This document shows, in pieces, positions 43,463 to 53,030 of a DNA stretch of 64,000 nt (positions are counted from its first letter, which is position 1; each line of letters begins with the position of its first letter). This DNA is from Dactylosporangium sucinum (GTDB taxonomy: Bacteria; Actinomycetota; Actinomycetes; Mycobacteriales; Micromonosporaceae). The position numbers and the translations under genes were made by a program. The notes beneath the pieces are model-generated. The model was not told where the DNA came from and made no database searches. It worked only from the letters and a program-made list of their open reading frames with translations. The DNA is taken from the NCBI RefSeq assembly GCF_014647515.1, contig NZ_BMPI01000065.1, positions 1 through 64,000 on the forward strand. Reading direction: 5' to 3'.

Positions 43463-43865
43463 GAAACCGTGTCCGCGGACCCGGCGGCCTACTGTCCGCC
43501 CGCCCGGGGCACCAGATGACCGTTGACACCGGACCATGCCAGACCAGGCATGCCAGACCAGGCATGCCAGACCCGGCACCTCGGTTGGGCGGCTGGCTCG
43601 TACATCGACACTGCCGTTTGGGAGGTATCCAGATCTATAAATCTGGGGTAGTGCGGATGGAGCCCCGACGTATACACTAATCACTATTTGTGGGTGTCAC
43701 CTGCACAGGTCGTAACAGCTGCTCGTGTCATGGGAAGCGCTCCAAGGGTTTGACCAGGCTGGCTGAGTTCGTTGACGCCCCTCCGAACGGACACAACAGG
43801 CCATGCCTGCGGCAACGGTCAACCTGTGCGTGTGGATGAGAGTGTTAATCAAGAGAAGGTGAGAA
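43463..43865. other. Lower-GC spacer with tandem repeat and hairpin
   Basis: No gene is supported. It holds three 14-bp tandem repeats (listed separately), a hairpin near 43630-43647 (CCAGAT-N6-ATCTGG), and AT-rich sequence to 43700. The promoter of the ricin-fold gene should lie in the last 200 bases; I see no clear match to a consensus. Confidence 0.4.
43535..43576. repeat. Three tandem 14-bp repeats
   Basis: The unit CATGCCAGACCAGG occurs three times in direct succession (43535-43548, 43549-43562, 43563-43576), the last with one change (A to C). It lies just outside the ISL3 right end and is not in a gene. Confidence 0.85.
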
Positions 43866-44387
43866 GTGAGGTTGGCAATGCGGAATTCGCTGCGCCGTAT
43901 CGCCGCGGGACTGCTGGCGAGCATCGCGGTCACAGGGGCCTTGGTCGTCTCGTCCGCCGCACCGGCAAGCGCCGACATCTACGGGGACTGGCATTATCTG
44001 CGAAATGAAGTGACAGGGTATTGCCTGGCAACTGACTGGAGCACCCAAGTCAACAGTTGGGGCGGCTGCAACGACGCCAACCAGCATTGGCGGCCAATTC
44101 AGATCTATCCGAATGATCCCTGGTACGGCACATATGTGCTGCAGAACAAGGTAACCGGACGCTGCCTGCAGCAGGTGGACTACGAGCACGTGGTCACTGC
44201 CCCCTGCAACGGTATGTCTGCCTCGTTCCGCTGGTACGGAACTCCAGGAGACCTCTATCTCGGTAATTGGAAGTTTAACCTCCAAAGCTCCAATACTGGG
44301 GGCTGGCTGTCAACGGATTTCAACGGAACCGTGTTGCTGTACAATGGAATGAATGCTGACAACCGCCAGTACTGGTACTGGTACTAG
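43866..44387 (+). CDS. Secreted ricin-fold (beta-trefoil) protein
   Basis: 173 residues from GTG 43866 after AGAGAAGG, or 169 from ATG 43878. The signal peptide is RNSLRRIAAGLLASIAVTGA, cut after PASA. The mature part of about 140 residues has ricin-like repeats: LRNEVTGYCLATDWST, then NQHWRPIQIY, LQNKVTGRCLQQVD and ADNRQYWYWY. There is no enzyme domain, so it is probably a free carbohydrate-binding or inhibitor-type protein. Codon third positions are clearly less GC-rich than in neighbours, which points to transfer. It lies between the ISL3 element and an integrative-element relic. Confidence 0.7.
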   Translation: MRLAMRNSLRRIAAGLLASIAVTGALVVSSAAPASADIYGDWHYLRNEVTGYCLATDWSTQVNSWGGCNDANQHWRPIQIYPNDPWYGTYVLQNKVTGRCLQQVDYEHVVTAPCNGMSASFRWYGTPGDLYLGNWKFNLQSSNTGGWLSTDFNGTVLLYNGMNADNRQYWYWY

Positions 44388-44507
44388 GGCGCTAGCTGGG
44401 TATTGACCCGGTATTGACTCCACGCGGGCATGACAGGTTCGGATTATCAAGACAGAAACGGGTCATGCTCGCGTGTGCGGAGAGCGTCATCGGCTATCTT
44501 CGATTTT

Positions 44508-44880
44508 GTGAATGAACAGCAGGGTTGCGGCAAGGTCATCGAGGGCGAGGTAGTCGACCCAGGCTTCATCAGCCCACCGAGACGCGTCCAACACCTCGCC
44601 GCCGACGATGGCCCCCGATTATGGCGGTCATCATCTGCGGCGTATTGGCGGTCTGCCTCGGCGTACCAGTCGCCTTCATCGCTGTGCCGATCATCCGTGA
44701 CACGCTCGCGGCCAGCCGGGGCAGCGACTCACCGCAAGGAGCGTTGCTCTCCTACGTCCTGACGTTCGAGCCGCCGGCCGAATCCAAACGACTCGACGCC
44801 GAGCGGTACATCGTCGGCTCACACCGCAAGACCATGCTCAAACAACGCGCCGACTACGTCGGTGCGATCGAAGCCACTGT
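44508..44880 (+). pseudogene. Membrane protein gene of an old integrative element, frameshifted and truncated
   Basis: GTG 44508 opens VNEQQGCGKVIEGEVVDPGF; after a frameshift near 44610 the sense goes on as PPIMAVIICGVLAVCLGVPV (a transmembrane helix), then RDTLAASRGSDSP and ERYIVGSHRKTMLKQRADYV. At about 44880 it joins integrase sequence. Small one-helix membrane proteins like this are common in actinobacterial integrative elements. Two lesions make it a pseudogene. Confidence 0.5.
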
Positions 44881-46086
44881 CGCGGCTGGAGCGGGAGGGC
44901 AAGGCGGAGAACGCCGCTTGGGAGCGGTCGGAGCGGGAGGCGGGGTATCCGGCGACGACGGTCACGGCGTGGCGCAAGGTGTTGCACCTGATCCTCGGCG
45001 ACGCGGTCGAGGACGGCAACATGTCGGCGAACCCGGCGTCTCGCAGGCGTGGCCGAGGCCGCCGTCGCGACCGGGCGCAGCATCGGGCGCCGGAGAAGGC
45101 GGTGACGACCGCGCTCGGTGTGCTGCTTATCGCCGAACGGGTGGCACTGCTGTCCGGCCGTGACGACGAGTTCGTGGCGGTGGTCGGGATGGGCTTCACC
45201 GGTCTGCGCTGGGGTGAGACGGTCGGGCTGGAGACGCAGTACGTCCGGCCCGGCGCGGTCCGCGTTGAGTGGCAGCTCTACGAGCTCGACAACGGCACGC
45301 TCCTGCGGTGCCCGCCCAAGGACGACTCGTACCGCACGGTCGCGGCGCCGGCGTTCGTGACGGAGCTGCTGTCCGGTCACGTGACCCGGCAGCGCCGGTG
45401 CCCTGCCCGTGTCATGGCCTGCGCTACGTGTTCCGGGGTCACCGCCCGCCGCGTAAGGCGATGCGTCAGGACGGGCCGCGCTTGGCTGACGTGGCCCGCC
45501 GGGCGGGTGTGTCGACGGGGACGGCGTCGGCGGTGCTCAATGGCCGGGACAGCGTCGCGGCGGCGACCATCCTGCGGGTGCAGGAGGCAGTCGCTGATCT
45601 GGGCTATGTCAGCGGCGCGGTCGACGGCCCGACTGCGGCACACTGGCGCGGGGCGGCTTCGGCACGTGGCTGTTCCAACCGGCGGCGACCGGCGGATATC
45701 CGGCGAAGGCGCCACAGCCGCGACGGCCGGTGCCGCTGCTGGCCGATCCGTGGCCGGGGGTGCCGGTCCGGGGCCATAACGCGGCGGGCCGGGCCGAGTG
45801 CTGCTGGGCGCCGCTCGCGCCGGGGCTGACGCCGCATGGGCTGCGGCACACCTGCAAGACGATGATGGTGGAGCTGGGCACGCCCGCGACGCTCATGGAC
45901 GCGCAGATGGGCCACGCGAACGGCTCGGTGCAGGCGCTGTACGAGCACGTGACCGCCGGGATGACCGCGCGGCTGGTCGACGGCCTGACCGGTGTGTTGG
46001 AGGACGCGCTGGCGGCTCGGCGGCGGCTGAGCCGTCACTCGCCGGTGCGGGTGCTCGACGGGCTGCTGACGGAGGTGCCGGGATGA
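44880..46086 (+). pseudogene. Tyrosine integrase with inserted LacI-like HTH, broken by two frameshifts
   Basis: Frame 1 (to about 45385) has the core-binding end VLHLILGDAVEDGNMSANPA and the catalytic start GMGFTGLRWGETVGLE (Arg I). Frame 2 (45385-45650) reads CPCHGLRYVFRGHRPPRKAM then a LacI-type HTH, LADVARRAGVSTGTASAVLN and EAVADLGYVSG. Frame 3 (45650 to the stop at 46084-46086) has GFGTWLFQPAATGGYP, the HGLRH box and the tyrosine in QALYEHVT. All parts are present in order, so the gene was once whole. The 5' end is fused to the membrane protein relic. It points at the attachment site 113 bases downstream. Confidence 0.8.
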
Positions 46087-46198
46087 TCAGCTCGCGACCG
46101 GCAAGATCTTCTCCCGATGTTCTCCCGAGCGACGCTCAGACACGATTCGAGCCGGTCACCCTCGGCGGGCGAACCGGCTCTGACCTGCGGTTTTGCAA

Positions 46199-46242
46199 GT
46201 CGGGACGGCGGGATTTGAACCCACGACCCCTTGACCCCCAGT
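46199..46242. repeat. Left attachment site: 44-bp copy of the tRNA-Pro 3' part
   Basis: This 44-base stretch is identical to 63931-63974, which is the 3' half of tRNA-Pro(GGG) from the anticodon loop to just past the discriminator. The copy here lacks the 5' half of the tRNA and is therefore a duplicated core, made when the right-hand island inserted into the tRNA 3' end. Two integrase genes, one intact and one broken, face it from either side. Confidence 0.9.
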
Positions 46243-46359
46243 AGTCGGAGGCCCCAGCGACGTGCTCAGCAACGTTCTCCCAGGTCGCCACAAGCATAAA
46301 CCTGCCGAGTAAAGGAGTCAGTGATGTGAGCCCGTCGCGATGCGCTGGTCTGGACTTGG

Positions 46360-47457
46360 CTAGTTCATGAGGGTGCCTGTTGGTGTGATGAGTTGGGCGA
46401 GATCGTGGGCGGCTTGTTGGCGGCGTTGGGCGTTGATGCGGGTGTAGTAGCGCATGAGGGTTGCGGGGTCGTGGCCGAGGCGTTCGGCGACTTCGGGGAT
46501 GCCGTAGCCGAGGTCGAGGAGGTTGGAGGCGAGAAGGTGGCGGATCTGGTGCGGGCCGATCGGGCGGACGCCGGCGGCTCGGGCGAGTTGGTTGAACCGG
46601 TTGCTGAGGTTGTCCGGCCGCAGGGGCTGGCCGCGACGGCTGAGGAACATGTGACCCGAGACGACCGCTGTCTTGGTGGTTGGTCTGATGGTGGTCAGTG
46701 CGGTGAGGGTAGTCGGATCGAGCAGCAGGGTGCGCGTGCCGTTGTGGGACTTGGGCGGCTTCTCCCGGACATGGCTGGTGGGGTCTTCCACGATGCGTTG
46801 TCGGCGGACGGTCAGCGCGGCGAGGTCTGGTTCCAGGTCGCGCCACTGCAGGCCGCACAGTTCGCCGCGGCGCAGGCCGGTGGTGAGTAGGAGTCGCCAG
46901 AGCGGGTAGAGCCGGTCGCCGGCGGTGTGGTCGAGAAAGGTGCGGGCTTCGGCCAGGGTCCAGACCGGTCGTAGGTCATCGGTTTCCCGTGGCTTGTGTG
47001 CGCCGAGGGTGCGGCCGGTCTGTTCGGCGAATGCTTTGGCGAGGACGAGGTGGAGGGTTCGTAGGGTGGTGCGGGAGTAGCCGGCGGTCTCGAGTTGCTG
47101 GTAGGCGTGTTCGGTCATGCGGGCGCTGAGCCGGGAGGCGCGGACCCGACCGATATACGGGTAGATCAGGTTCAGCAGGCGGCCGTAGTTGTAGACGGTG
47201 TTCGGCTGCAGTTCCTGTGCCCGCGCCGTGAGCCAGTCCTCGCACAGCGTCCGCACGTTGTCCGACAGCCGTAGCCGGGGTCGTTGTGCATCGCGTTGTC
47301 GGCTCAGCCGCCGGTACTCGGCCAGGGCGGCCTGTTCGGTGACGAACCCGCCGCGTCTGGCCTGCATCCGTGCCCCGGCGCGATCGCGGCCAAGCTCTAG
47401 CCGGAATCCGAACAACCCGGTCGCCGGGTTTTGTACGATCACATCGACATCGGCCAT
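46360..47457 (-). CDS. int: Tyrosine-family site-specific integrase of the tRNA-Pro island
   Basis: I start at ATG 47457 (MADVDVIVQNPATGLFGF), which has GGAGG six bases upstream; 365 residues. The arm/core-binding part spans about 1-160 (RTLCEDWLTARAQELQPNTV). The catalytic part has Arg in LLTTGLRRGELCGLQW, the Lys hairpin near KSHNGTRTLLLD, HQIRHLLAS, LGHDPATLMRYYTRI with the nucleophile Tyr. The gene is intact, reads toward the left attachment site 117 bases away, and very likely moves the 17.7-kb island. No excisionase gene is seen next to it. Confidence 0.92.
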   Translation of the reverse strand: MADVDVIVQNPATGLFGFRLELGRDRAGARMQARRGGFVTEQAALAEYRRLSRQRDAQRPRLRLSDNVRTLCEDWLTARAQELQPNTVYNYGRLLNLIYPYIGRVRASRLSARMTEHAYQQLETAGYSRTTLRTLHLVLAKAFAEQTGRTLGAHKPRETDDLRPVWTLAEARTFLDHTAGDRLYPLWRLLLTTGLRRGELCGLQWRDLEPDLAALTVRRQRIVEDPTSHVREKPPKSHNGTRTLLLDPTTLTALTTIRPTTKTAVVSGHMFLSRRGQPLRPDNLSNRFNQLARAAGVRPIGPHQIRHLLASNLLDLGYGIPEVAERLGHDPATLMRYYTRINAQRRQQAAHDLAQLITPTGTLMN

Positions 47458-47619
47458 GACAACCTCCGTCGTCCGCTGTCGTAGGGCCATCTGGACGGGC
47501 CGCCTCCTTCATAGGACTGCCGCGGGACGGGATCTACAAGCGTGTTCCCTTCCATCGGGGGAACCCCTGATCGGGTGATCCGGCTCGTGACGCACACGCA
47601 GGTGGTCTCGCGGTTCATG

Positions 47620-48339
47620 TCAACGGGGCGAACTGTCCTGACGAGGATCGGTGATGAAGGCGATGAACTTGGCCGCCAGGTCCGACGTGACGGCCTGGTA
47701 CATCCCATTACCGGTGACCATGCCGCCGAGACCGTCGATCCTCAGCAGACCGGCGTTGGAGAGGTCGCGCACGACTACGTCGGTGAACTCACGTTGTCCG
47801 GCGAACTCCGGGATGCCTTCCTCAACGAGTTGGCGCCGCGATCCCGCGATGACATCCTTCTTCGTCGGGATGCCTCGCCGGGCGTACCACGCCTCCGGGT
47901 TGTTAAGCAGCGTCAAGATCTGGAGGTGCGCGGCGGTGTAGCCATCGATCCAGCGTAGGAACATCAGCTGTGTGTCGGAGTCCGGTGCGCCAGGGAGTGC
48001 GCTGTTGATCACGGCGTTGCGGAGCGCGACGGTCTTCAACGCCTGATGCGTTCGGGTGGCAGCTTGCGTGGCGGAGGCGACGGCGTCGATGAAGATGTCG
48101 TTCGCCGCCAGGCTTTCAAGATCCATGCCATTGACCTGGTCGGCGAGGTCGTCGACCGCCTCGGCCAGATCTTCAAGCCACTGAGTCATGCGGCGGTTGT
48201 AGGTGAAGCTCACCGCGTAGGCGAACGCCACGCCCAACGGGCCGCCGACCAGCGGCACCACGTTGAGGCCGGCCTCGACTGCCTTCTCCGTGATTTCGCG
48301 TCCAGTAGTCTTCGATGGGGGCTTCTGCACGGCTGTCAC
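47620..48339 (-). CDS. Uncharacterised helical protein with hydrophobic segment (island gene)
   Basis: I start at GTG 48339 (VTAVQKPPSKTTGREITEKA); 239 residues, as the longer frame has no protein-like sequence before it. A glycine-rich hydrophobic helix (NVVPLVGGPLGVAFAYAVSF) is followed by a helical middle (WLEDLAEAVDDLADQVNGMD) and a C-terminal part that looks winged-helix-like (FTDVVVRDLSNAGLLRIDGL). The layout recalls DUF4393/Abi-alpha-type proteins, but I see no secure match. It lies between the integrase and the Mrr-repeat gene on the same strand, so it may be a partner of that gene. Confidence 0.6.
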   Translation of the reverse strand: MTAVQKPPSKTTGREITEKAVEAGLNVVPLVGGPLGVAFAYAVSFTYNRRMTQWLEDLAEAVDDLADQVNGMDLESLAANDIFIDAVASATQAATRTHQALKTVALRNAVINSALPGAPDSDTQLMFLRWIDGYTAAHLQILTLLNNPEAWYARRGIPTKKDVIAGSRRQLVEEGIPEFAGQREFTDVVVRDLSNAGLLRIDGLGGMVTGNGMYQAVTSDLAAKFIAFITDPRQDSSPR

Positions 48340-48466
48340 AGTAGCCAGAATTGCAGCCGCTCGGCCGGACGTTCGACCCGTGCGAGCAGACCTGCCTTCG
48401 CGCGCACTGCCCCCTTGCCTCAAGCCGAGGGGCTGTGCGCTGAGACGACATAGCAAGTCGATCTCG

Positions 48467-51400
48467 TCACGATGGCGTCGCGGAGCAGTTCCCGCTCGCG
48501 GGGCCGCTCGCGTCGGCTGCCGCCGACGAACCCTGGTCGGAGTCTGCCCAGGGTCGAGCCGCGGTGCGAATGCTGTGTCGTGCATCGGAGGCGAGAACAC
48601 CAACTATCTCCCGCAGGCCCTCAGGGTTCTGGGCGTAGGCGCGTGCTGCTGCCTCGGCAAGGACACGCCGCACCCGCGGATTGCGGTCCTCAGCCAGGCG
48701 GAGGGCGGCTGCCCGGTATCGCTCCGGTTGGCGGACGCAGAGGTGTGCACTGAGCTGCCGCACGTTCACGTGGTGGTGAGCGGCCAGCAGATTGGCGTCG
48801 AGCTCGGTGGTGACGGAATCCATGGCAGCCAACACCAGCGTGGCTTGCTGGATGAGGGAGTCGTCGTCGCTGCGGAGTAGGTCGACCGCTTGGTCGCGTA
48901 CCCATCGGCGTTCGGTGTCGTCACTCGACGCGCATCCGGCAAGCCGCAGACCATGGCCGCGCAGGGTTGCAGCCCCCATGGAGATCCGAAGGAAGCTCAG
49001 TGGATGGGCCGGCCCTGTCATTTCGTCGTCGTGGGCGCTGCCGTCCTGGGCTCCGGTTACGAAGTGCTTGCTGCGCTGAAAGACGGCTGCCCGGGCCGCT
49101 GGCTCGGCATGCAGGACGAGGTTGGATGCGGCGTCCAACGCGTCTTGCCGGTTCATCGCTGCCTCGCGGGCGTCCTCGGCGATGCTGAGAAGTTTCTCGA
49201 GGCACGCCGTTCGTTCCGGCTGGTCGAGGAGGCCGGCAAGGTAGGCGTCGGTCACGATCAAGGAGCCGAATGCGGTATGCCCGGCCTGCGGATCCGGCCG
49301 CGTCAAAATTCGGTCGGCGGCACGACGCGCTGCCTCCAACGCGGCCGGTTCGTGGGGTGCCAGTTCGTGCCGGAGCGCCTGGGTTATCGGCGACTGGCCG
49401 TCGGCGAGCCGTAGGGCAGCAGTTCTGAGCACGTCACGTTGCTCGATGGTCAAGAGCGGCAGGCTCCGTCCGCTGGAGCCGACGTTCCCCTTGATCAGGT
49501 CCAGTACTCGGTCGTCGGCAGTCAGGGCAACTGCTTTTCTGGCATCGTGGCTGGCGAGGTCGAAGAGACGGGTGAGTGTCGGTATCGCGAGTTGCGGATG
49601 GGCGATCGCGATGTTGATGCAGGCGGCGGCGTGTGCGTCGTCGCTATCCCTGAACTGGTCCGGTTTTCGCGGAACGTCGGCGGCAAGCAGGTCAAGAACC
49701 GTCATCGCCTGCTCGGCGGTTGAGCGATGGGCGAAGGCGCAGGCGCCGGCCGTGGCCCGGTCTGTCACTCCGCCGCCGCCGAAACGGTCGAGGAGCTCAC
49801 CGTCACGCCCTCGGACTGCCAAATCGGTCAGCTCCTCGAGCAACGCCGCCGCTGCGTTGTCGGGCAGGAGATCGGCTTGAGCGATGGTGAGCGCGATCCG
49901 AGCGTTCGTAGTCCACCACGGCTCGTCTCGGTCGAGCGTGACGGGGATCAGGCAGTCGCCGACCTGTTCGGCCAATTCCTCGATCTTCTTGGCACTGCCC
50001 GACCGCGCGAAGAGCTCGGCGGCGGCTTCAGGTTCCTGGTTGTCCCGGTACAGATCGCCGAGGAAACGGGCCGCTTCCAGTTCGTCGGCCCAGCTGCCGG
50101 TGATGAAGGCATCGGTGAGCCACTGCCGGGCGTGTAGCACCGCCACTCTGGGACGCTGGTCGAGCACTGCAGCTCGTGCTCGTTCGCTCGGGTGCTGGGC
50201 GCGGTTGAGCAAGCGGTTCGACGCAGTGTGCCGTAATGCCTGCGCGAGATGGTGCTCATCGTCGATGCCGGCAATCAATGGGCCGAGGAAGTGTCTGGCG
50301 GACCGGATCGCGTAGAGCCAGTCCGCAGCGTCGTCGGCCAAGCCATCGTGGATGCCGTAGAGCACCGCGTCCCGCCAGTGCTCGACCGCTTCGTCAAGTC
50401 GGCTTTCCTGCGCGCAGCGTCGTGCCTCTCGCGCACTGACCAGCGCGGCCAGACGACCCGGCAGCTCGTGCTTGCGGGCGATCGAACGCAGCACCCGGCG
50501 TTCCTCGTGGTCGTACTCTGCCAAGACGAGACGCAGCCGGATCCCGATCTCCTCCGAGCCGGCCGAACCGAGCTGCCCGATGGTGGAACGCAGCAACGGG
50601 TCGAGCTCACCCAGTTGCTGTGGACGGCCGGCCGCGACACCCTCGGCTAGCAGCAAGACCAGCTCTGGGTGGTACGGAACGGTCGTCGCGTCCGGGTCGG
50701 ACAGCGCGCGGAGGAGATCGTCGGGTCGGTCGAGTGGGTCGCAGACATAGTTCACGGCTGCCGAGACGAGCGCCGTGTGCCGGTGTGGTTGCGTGGGCTC
50801 GGAGTCCGCGCCGGCGTTCGTTTCGCTGACGGCTTCGGTCAGGATGCCTCTCAAGCGGCGGGCCTCGTCGCGCTCGCCGCGGTTGAGCGCGTTGACGGCT
50901 AGCCGGGCGATCACCGCGGCGGCTTCTGCCAGTTGACCGGCCTCTCGAAGTGCGCCGGTCTGGCGGTCACGCATTACGGCGGCGTGTCCTCGGTGTCCGG
51001 CTGCCTCCAGTTGCTCGGCCAGCTCTCGGTAGAGCACAGCGGATTCGTGCGGCGTGCCTGCTCGTTTGTCATCGGCCTGCCGCAACTTCACCAGGACGTC
51101 TGGCGTCTTGAGGGGGCCGACGAGGACACGAGCGGCCTGCAGCTGCCGATCAGGAGGTGGCGCAGGCACGCCCGGCAGCGGGGCGGCCGTGCAAAATGTG
51201 GCTGCAGTCTCACGGGTCCAGAAGCGGGCAACGATATCGGCGTTCCGGCGAAGGTAGCCATTGATCTGCTCCGCGCCCCACAGGTCGAGTGTCAGTTCTG
51301 GGTGCTCGGCCTGCTGTGTCGCGAGTTCGTCGAAGACCTGGGTCGGCTCGGTGTTCGCCGACGTCGCCACGATCAGGTGCGTCGCGTTGAACGGGCGCCG

Positions 51401-51733
51401 ACCGGACGTGAATGCGGCGACGGCCTTGCGCAGGTCGGCCTTCGTGAAGGACCTGTAGTCCTTGCACTGCACAACCACATAGGCGCCGTCAGGGTCCCGG
51501 CCGGCAAGATCGATCCCATGCTGCTTCTGGCCGAGCGTTCCGTAGCGGCGGAACCGGACGCCGCGCAAACCCAGGACACGCTGGACAAGATCCAACATGA
51601 GCTTCTCGAACCGGTCCCAGCCGACGTGAAGATCGAGGTCGCCGCCGGGTGGACAGTTTCCCGGTCCGACAGAGGTTGGGGGCGTTCGGAGGTTCGCGTC
51701 GGTTGCGCAGGGAGCCCATGGCTGGGTGCGCAC
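48467..51733 (-). CDS. Mrr-type nuclease domain fused to long helical-repeat region
   Basis: The N-terminal domain (about 25-190) has the Mrr/PD-(D/E)XK pattern: HVGWDRFEKLMLDLVQRVLG, QKQHGIDLAGRD (catalytic Asp) and AYVVVQCKDYRSF (QxK), then HLIVATSANTEPTQ and LTLDLWGAEQINGYL. About 880 residues of alpha-helical repeats follow (ALREAGQLAEAAAVIARLAV; later HEAT-like, RNPRVRRVLAEAAARAYAQ). The start is uncertain: the frame opens at 51994, but protein-like sequence begins near 51690, and GTG 51733 is the nearest in-frame start. A nuclease domain steered by a large sensor region is typical of defence proteins. Same strand as the helicase-HEPN pair, 460 bases downstream of it. Confidence 0.8.
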   Translation of the reverse strand: MRTQPWAPCATDANLRTPPTSVGPGNCPPGGDLDLHVGWDRFEKLMLDLVQRVLGLRGVRFRRYGTLGQKQHGIDLAGRDPDGAYVVVQCKDYRSFTKADLRKAVAAFTSGRRPFNATHLIVATSANTEPTQVFDELATQQAEHPELTLDLWGAEQINGYLRRNADIVARFWTRETAATFCTAAPLPGVPAPPPDRQLQAARVLVGPLKTPDVLVKLRQADDKRAGTPHESAVLYRELAEQLEAAGHRGHAAVMRDRQTGALREAGQLAEAAAVIARLAVNALNRGERDEARRLRGILTEAVSETNAGADSEPTQPHRHTALVSAAVNYVCDPLDRPDDLLRALSDPDATTVPYHPELVLLLAEGVAAGRPQQLGELDPLLRSTIGQLGSAGSEEIGIRLRLVLAEYDHEERRVLRSIARKHELPGRLAALVSAREARRCAQESRLDEAVEHWRDAVLYGIHDGLADDAADWLYAIRSARHFLGPLIAGIDDEHHLAQALRHTASNRLLNRAQHPSERARAAVLDQRPRVAVLHARQWLTDAFITGSWADELEAARFLGDLYRDNQEPEAAAELFARSGSAKKIEELAEQVGDCLIPVTLDRDEPWWTTNARIALTIAQADLLPDNAAAALLEELTDLAVRGRDGELLDRFGGGGVTDRATAGACAFAHRSTAEQAMTVLDLLAADVPRKPDQFRDSDDAHAAACINIAIAHPQLAIPTLTRLFDLASHDARKAVALTADDRVLDLIKGNVGSSGRSLPLLTIEQRDVLRTAALRLADGQSPITQALRHELAPHEPAALEAARRAADRILTRPDPQAGHTAFGSLIVTDAYLAGLLDQPERTACLEKLLSIAEDAREAAMNRQDALDAASNLVLHAEPAARAAVFQRSKHFVTGAQDGSAHDDEMTGPAHPLSFLRISMGAATLRGHGLRLAGCASSDDTERRWVRDQAVDLLRSDDDSLIQQATLVLAAMDSVTTELDANLLAAHHHVNVRQLSAHLCVRQPERYRAAALRLAEDRNPRVRRVLAEAAARAYAQNPEGLREIVGVLASDARHSIRTAARPWADSDQGSSAAADASGPASGNCSATPS

Positions 51734-52194
51734 TCGTGCTGCCACAGCACGAGTATGCCCGGCGCTCGTACATGGCAGGCGCAGCGAACGCTCGAGGCGT
51801 GGCGTGCGACTCGCACGGAGCACGCACATCGGCCCGAACAGGATGATCGCGCCCCTGAGGACGGCCATGGACGGACGGTAACCGACGCATCGGCGTACCA
51901 ACGTGCTCGCTGCGGCATGTCCGCGTACCGGATCATCTCCGAGCGCGTCAGTTCGCTGCGGCGCGAAGTATCTGAGGGTTGCCCCTTTGGTCATCGGTCA
52001 GCGGGAACTGCGTCGCGTTGCCGGGGACTGGGAAGACCCGGGCGGTGTCAAAGTCGGCGCGGCGCAGGCTCGTGGCGACATCGACCTTGACGCCACCGGA
52101 TCCAGCCACCGACGTGCGGACGCCATGCGGATGCGCTGGGCGAACGACAGCCCCGTTGTCCGGCTGGGGATGTGTCGAGATCCTCCGAAGCGCG
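51734..52194. other. Spacer upstream of the Mrr-repeat gene
   Basis: No gene is supported on either strand. It either holds the promoter of the Mrr-repeat gene, which would make that gene a unit separate from helicase-HEPN, or an unrecognised extension of its N-terminus. I see no strong terminator or promoter match. Confidence 0.4.
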
Positions 52195-53022
52195 TCAGGG
52201 GGCGGTGCTCGTTGCGGCCAGGTCGTTGAGTGCGGCGTTGATGACCGGCCAGCACATGTTCAACGTGTCGCGGTCGGGTGCGTGTCCTTTGCGGATCTGG
52301 GCGTTCGGGTGGACGAGGTTGCGGTACTCGCGCAGCTTGTCGGCGAAGCCGTGGACGTCGGCCTGGATCCATTTGTGCTCGTGCGCGAGGTTGATCAAAC
52401 GGCTGAGGACCAAGTCACGCTCCGCTGGACGCTCGCGCTCGGGCAGGCGGCTCATGGCGGCGTCGAGCAGGACGCCCTCGAGCAGGCTTCCGAGCATGAT
52501 GATGGCACTGGCGAACGCTCCGTTGCGATCGCAGATGCGCGCTTCGTCGAGGCGTCCCTGCAACACTTCGGCGAGCGCTGGGTCGCTGACGAGGTCGGTC
52601 ATGGCGACGTGGAGGGTGCCCCCGGGCTCGCCCGGCACGGTTTCGGGTTCGGGCCGGTATGGGCGCACTGTCGGCCGGCCCCGGTGGTGGGCGACTTCGA
52701 ACCCTTCGAAGACCAGGATCTGGTTGAGTTTCGCGGCGACCTCGGCGGCCGCCAGCGGTTCGTTGCGGGCCAGGTATTCGCGGTTGTCGGCGAGCCGGCA
52801 CACGACGGCGTCGAGCGCGCCGGGCTCACTACGCCGGCTGAGCAGCTGCTCGACCAGCCAGGCGCGGCGTTGCTCGCCGCGGTAGTCCGGCACGTCCTGC
52901 CAGCCGGACTGCCGCAACAGTTTGGGCAGGTCCGCACCGCGGCGGTAGACGGGATAGCCCTCGCCGCCGCAGGCGATCCGGGCGATCTCCTCTACCGTGT
53001 TGTCGTCGAGCTGTTCCAGCAT
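52195..53022 (-). CDS. HEPN-like domain protein coupled to the helicase gene
   Basis: ATG 53022 has a strong GTAGGAGG site and lies 8 bases past the helicase stop; 275 residues. The N-terminal part (MLEQLDDNTVEEIARIACGG) resembles effector-associated helical adaptor domains. The C-terminal part (about 165-275) is a helical bundle with SAIIMLGSLLEGVLLDAAM, then LREYRNLVHPN, an R-x6-H motif as in HEPN/Abi-C RNases. HEPN proteins often cut RNA, tRNA or bind nucleotides in phage defence. A purely structural DUF4145-like role is the alternative. Tight spacing says it works with the helicase. Confidence 0.7.
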   Translation of the reverse strand: MLEQLDDNTVEEIARIACGGEGYPVYRRGADLPKLLRQSGWQDVPDYRGEQRRAWLVEQLLSRRSEPGALDAVVCRLADNREYLARNEPLAAAEVAAKLNQILVFEGFEVAHHRGRPTVRPYRPEPETVPGEPGGTLHVAMTDLVSDPALAEVLQGRLDEARICDRNGAFASAIIMLGSLLEGVLLDAAMSRLPERERPAERDLVLSRLINLAHEHKWIQADVHGFADKLREYRNLVHPNAQIRKGHAPDRDTLNMCWPVINAALNDLAATSTAP

Positions 53023-53030
53023 GCTGCCTC

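Noticed and set aside
43535-43576. CRISPR array
   Set aside because: Units are 14 bp, directly adjacent and without spacers.
46199-46242. A second tRNA-Pro gene
   Set aside because: Only the 3' part is present and the anticodon arm is not completed; it is an attachment-site copy.
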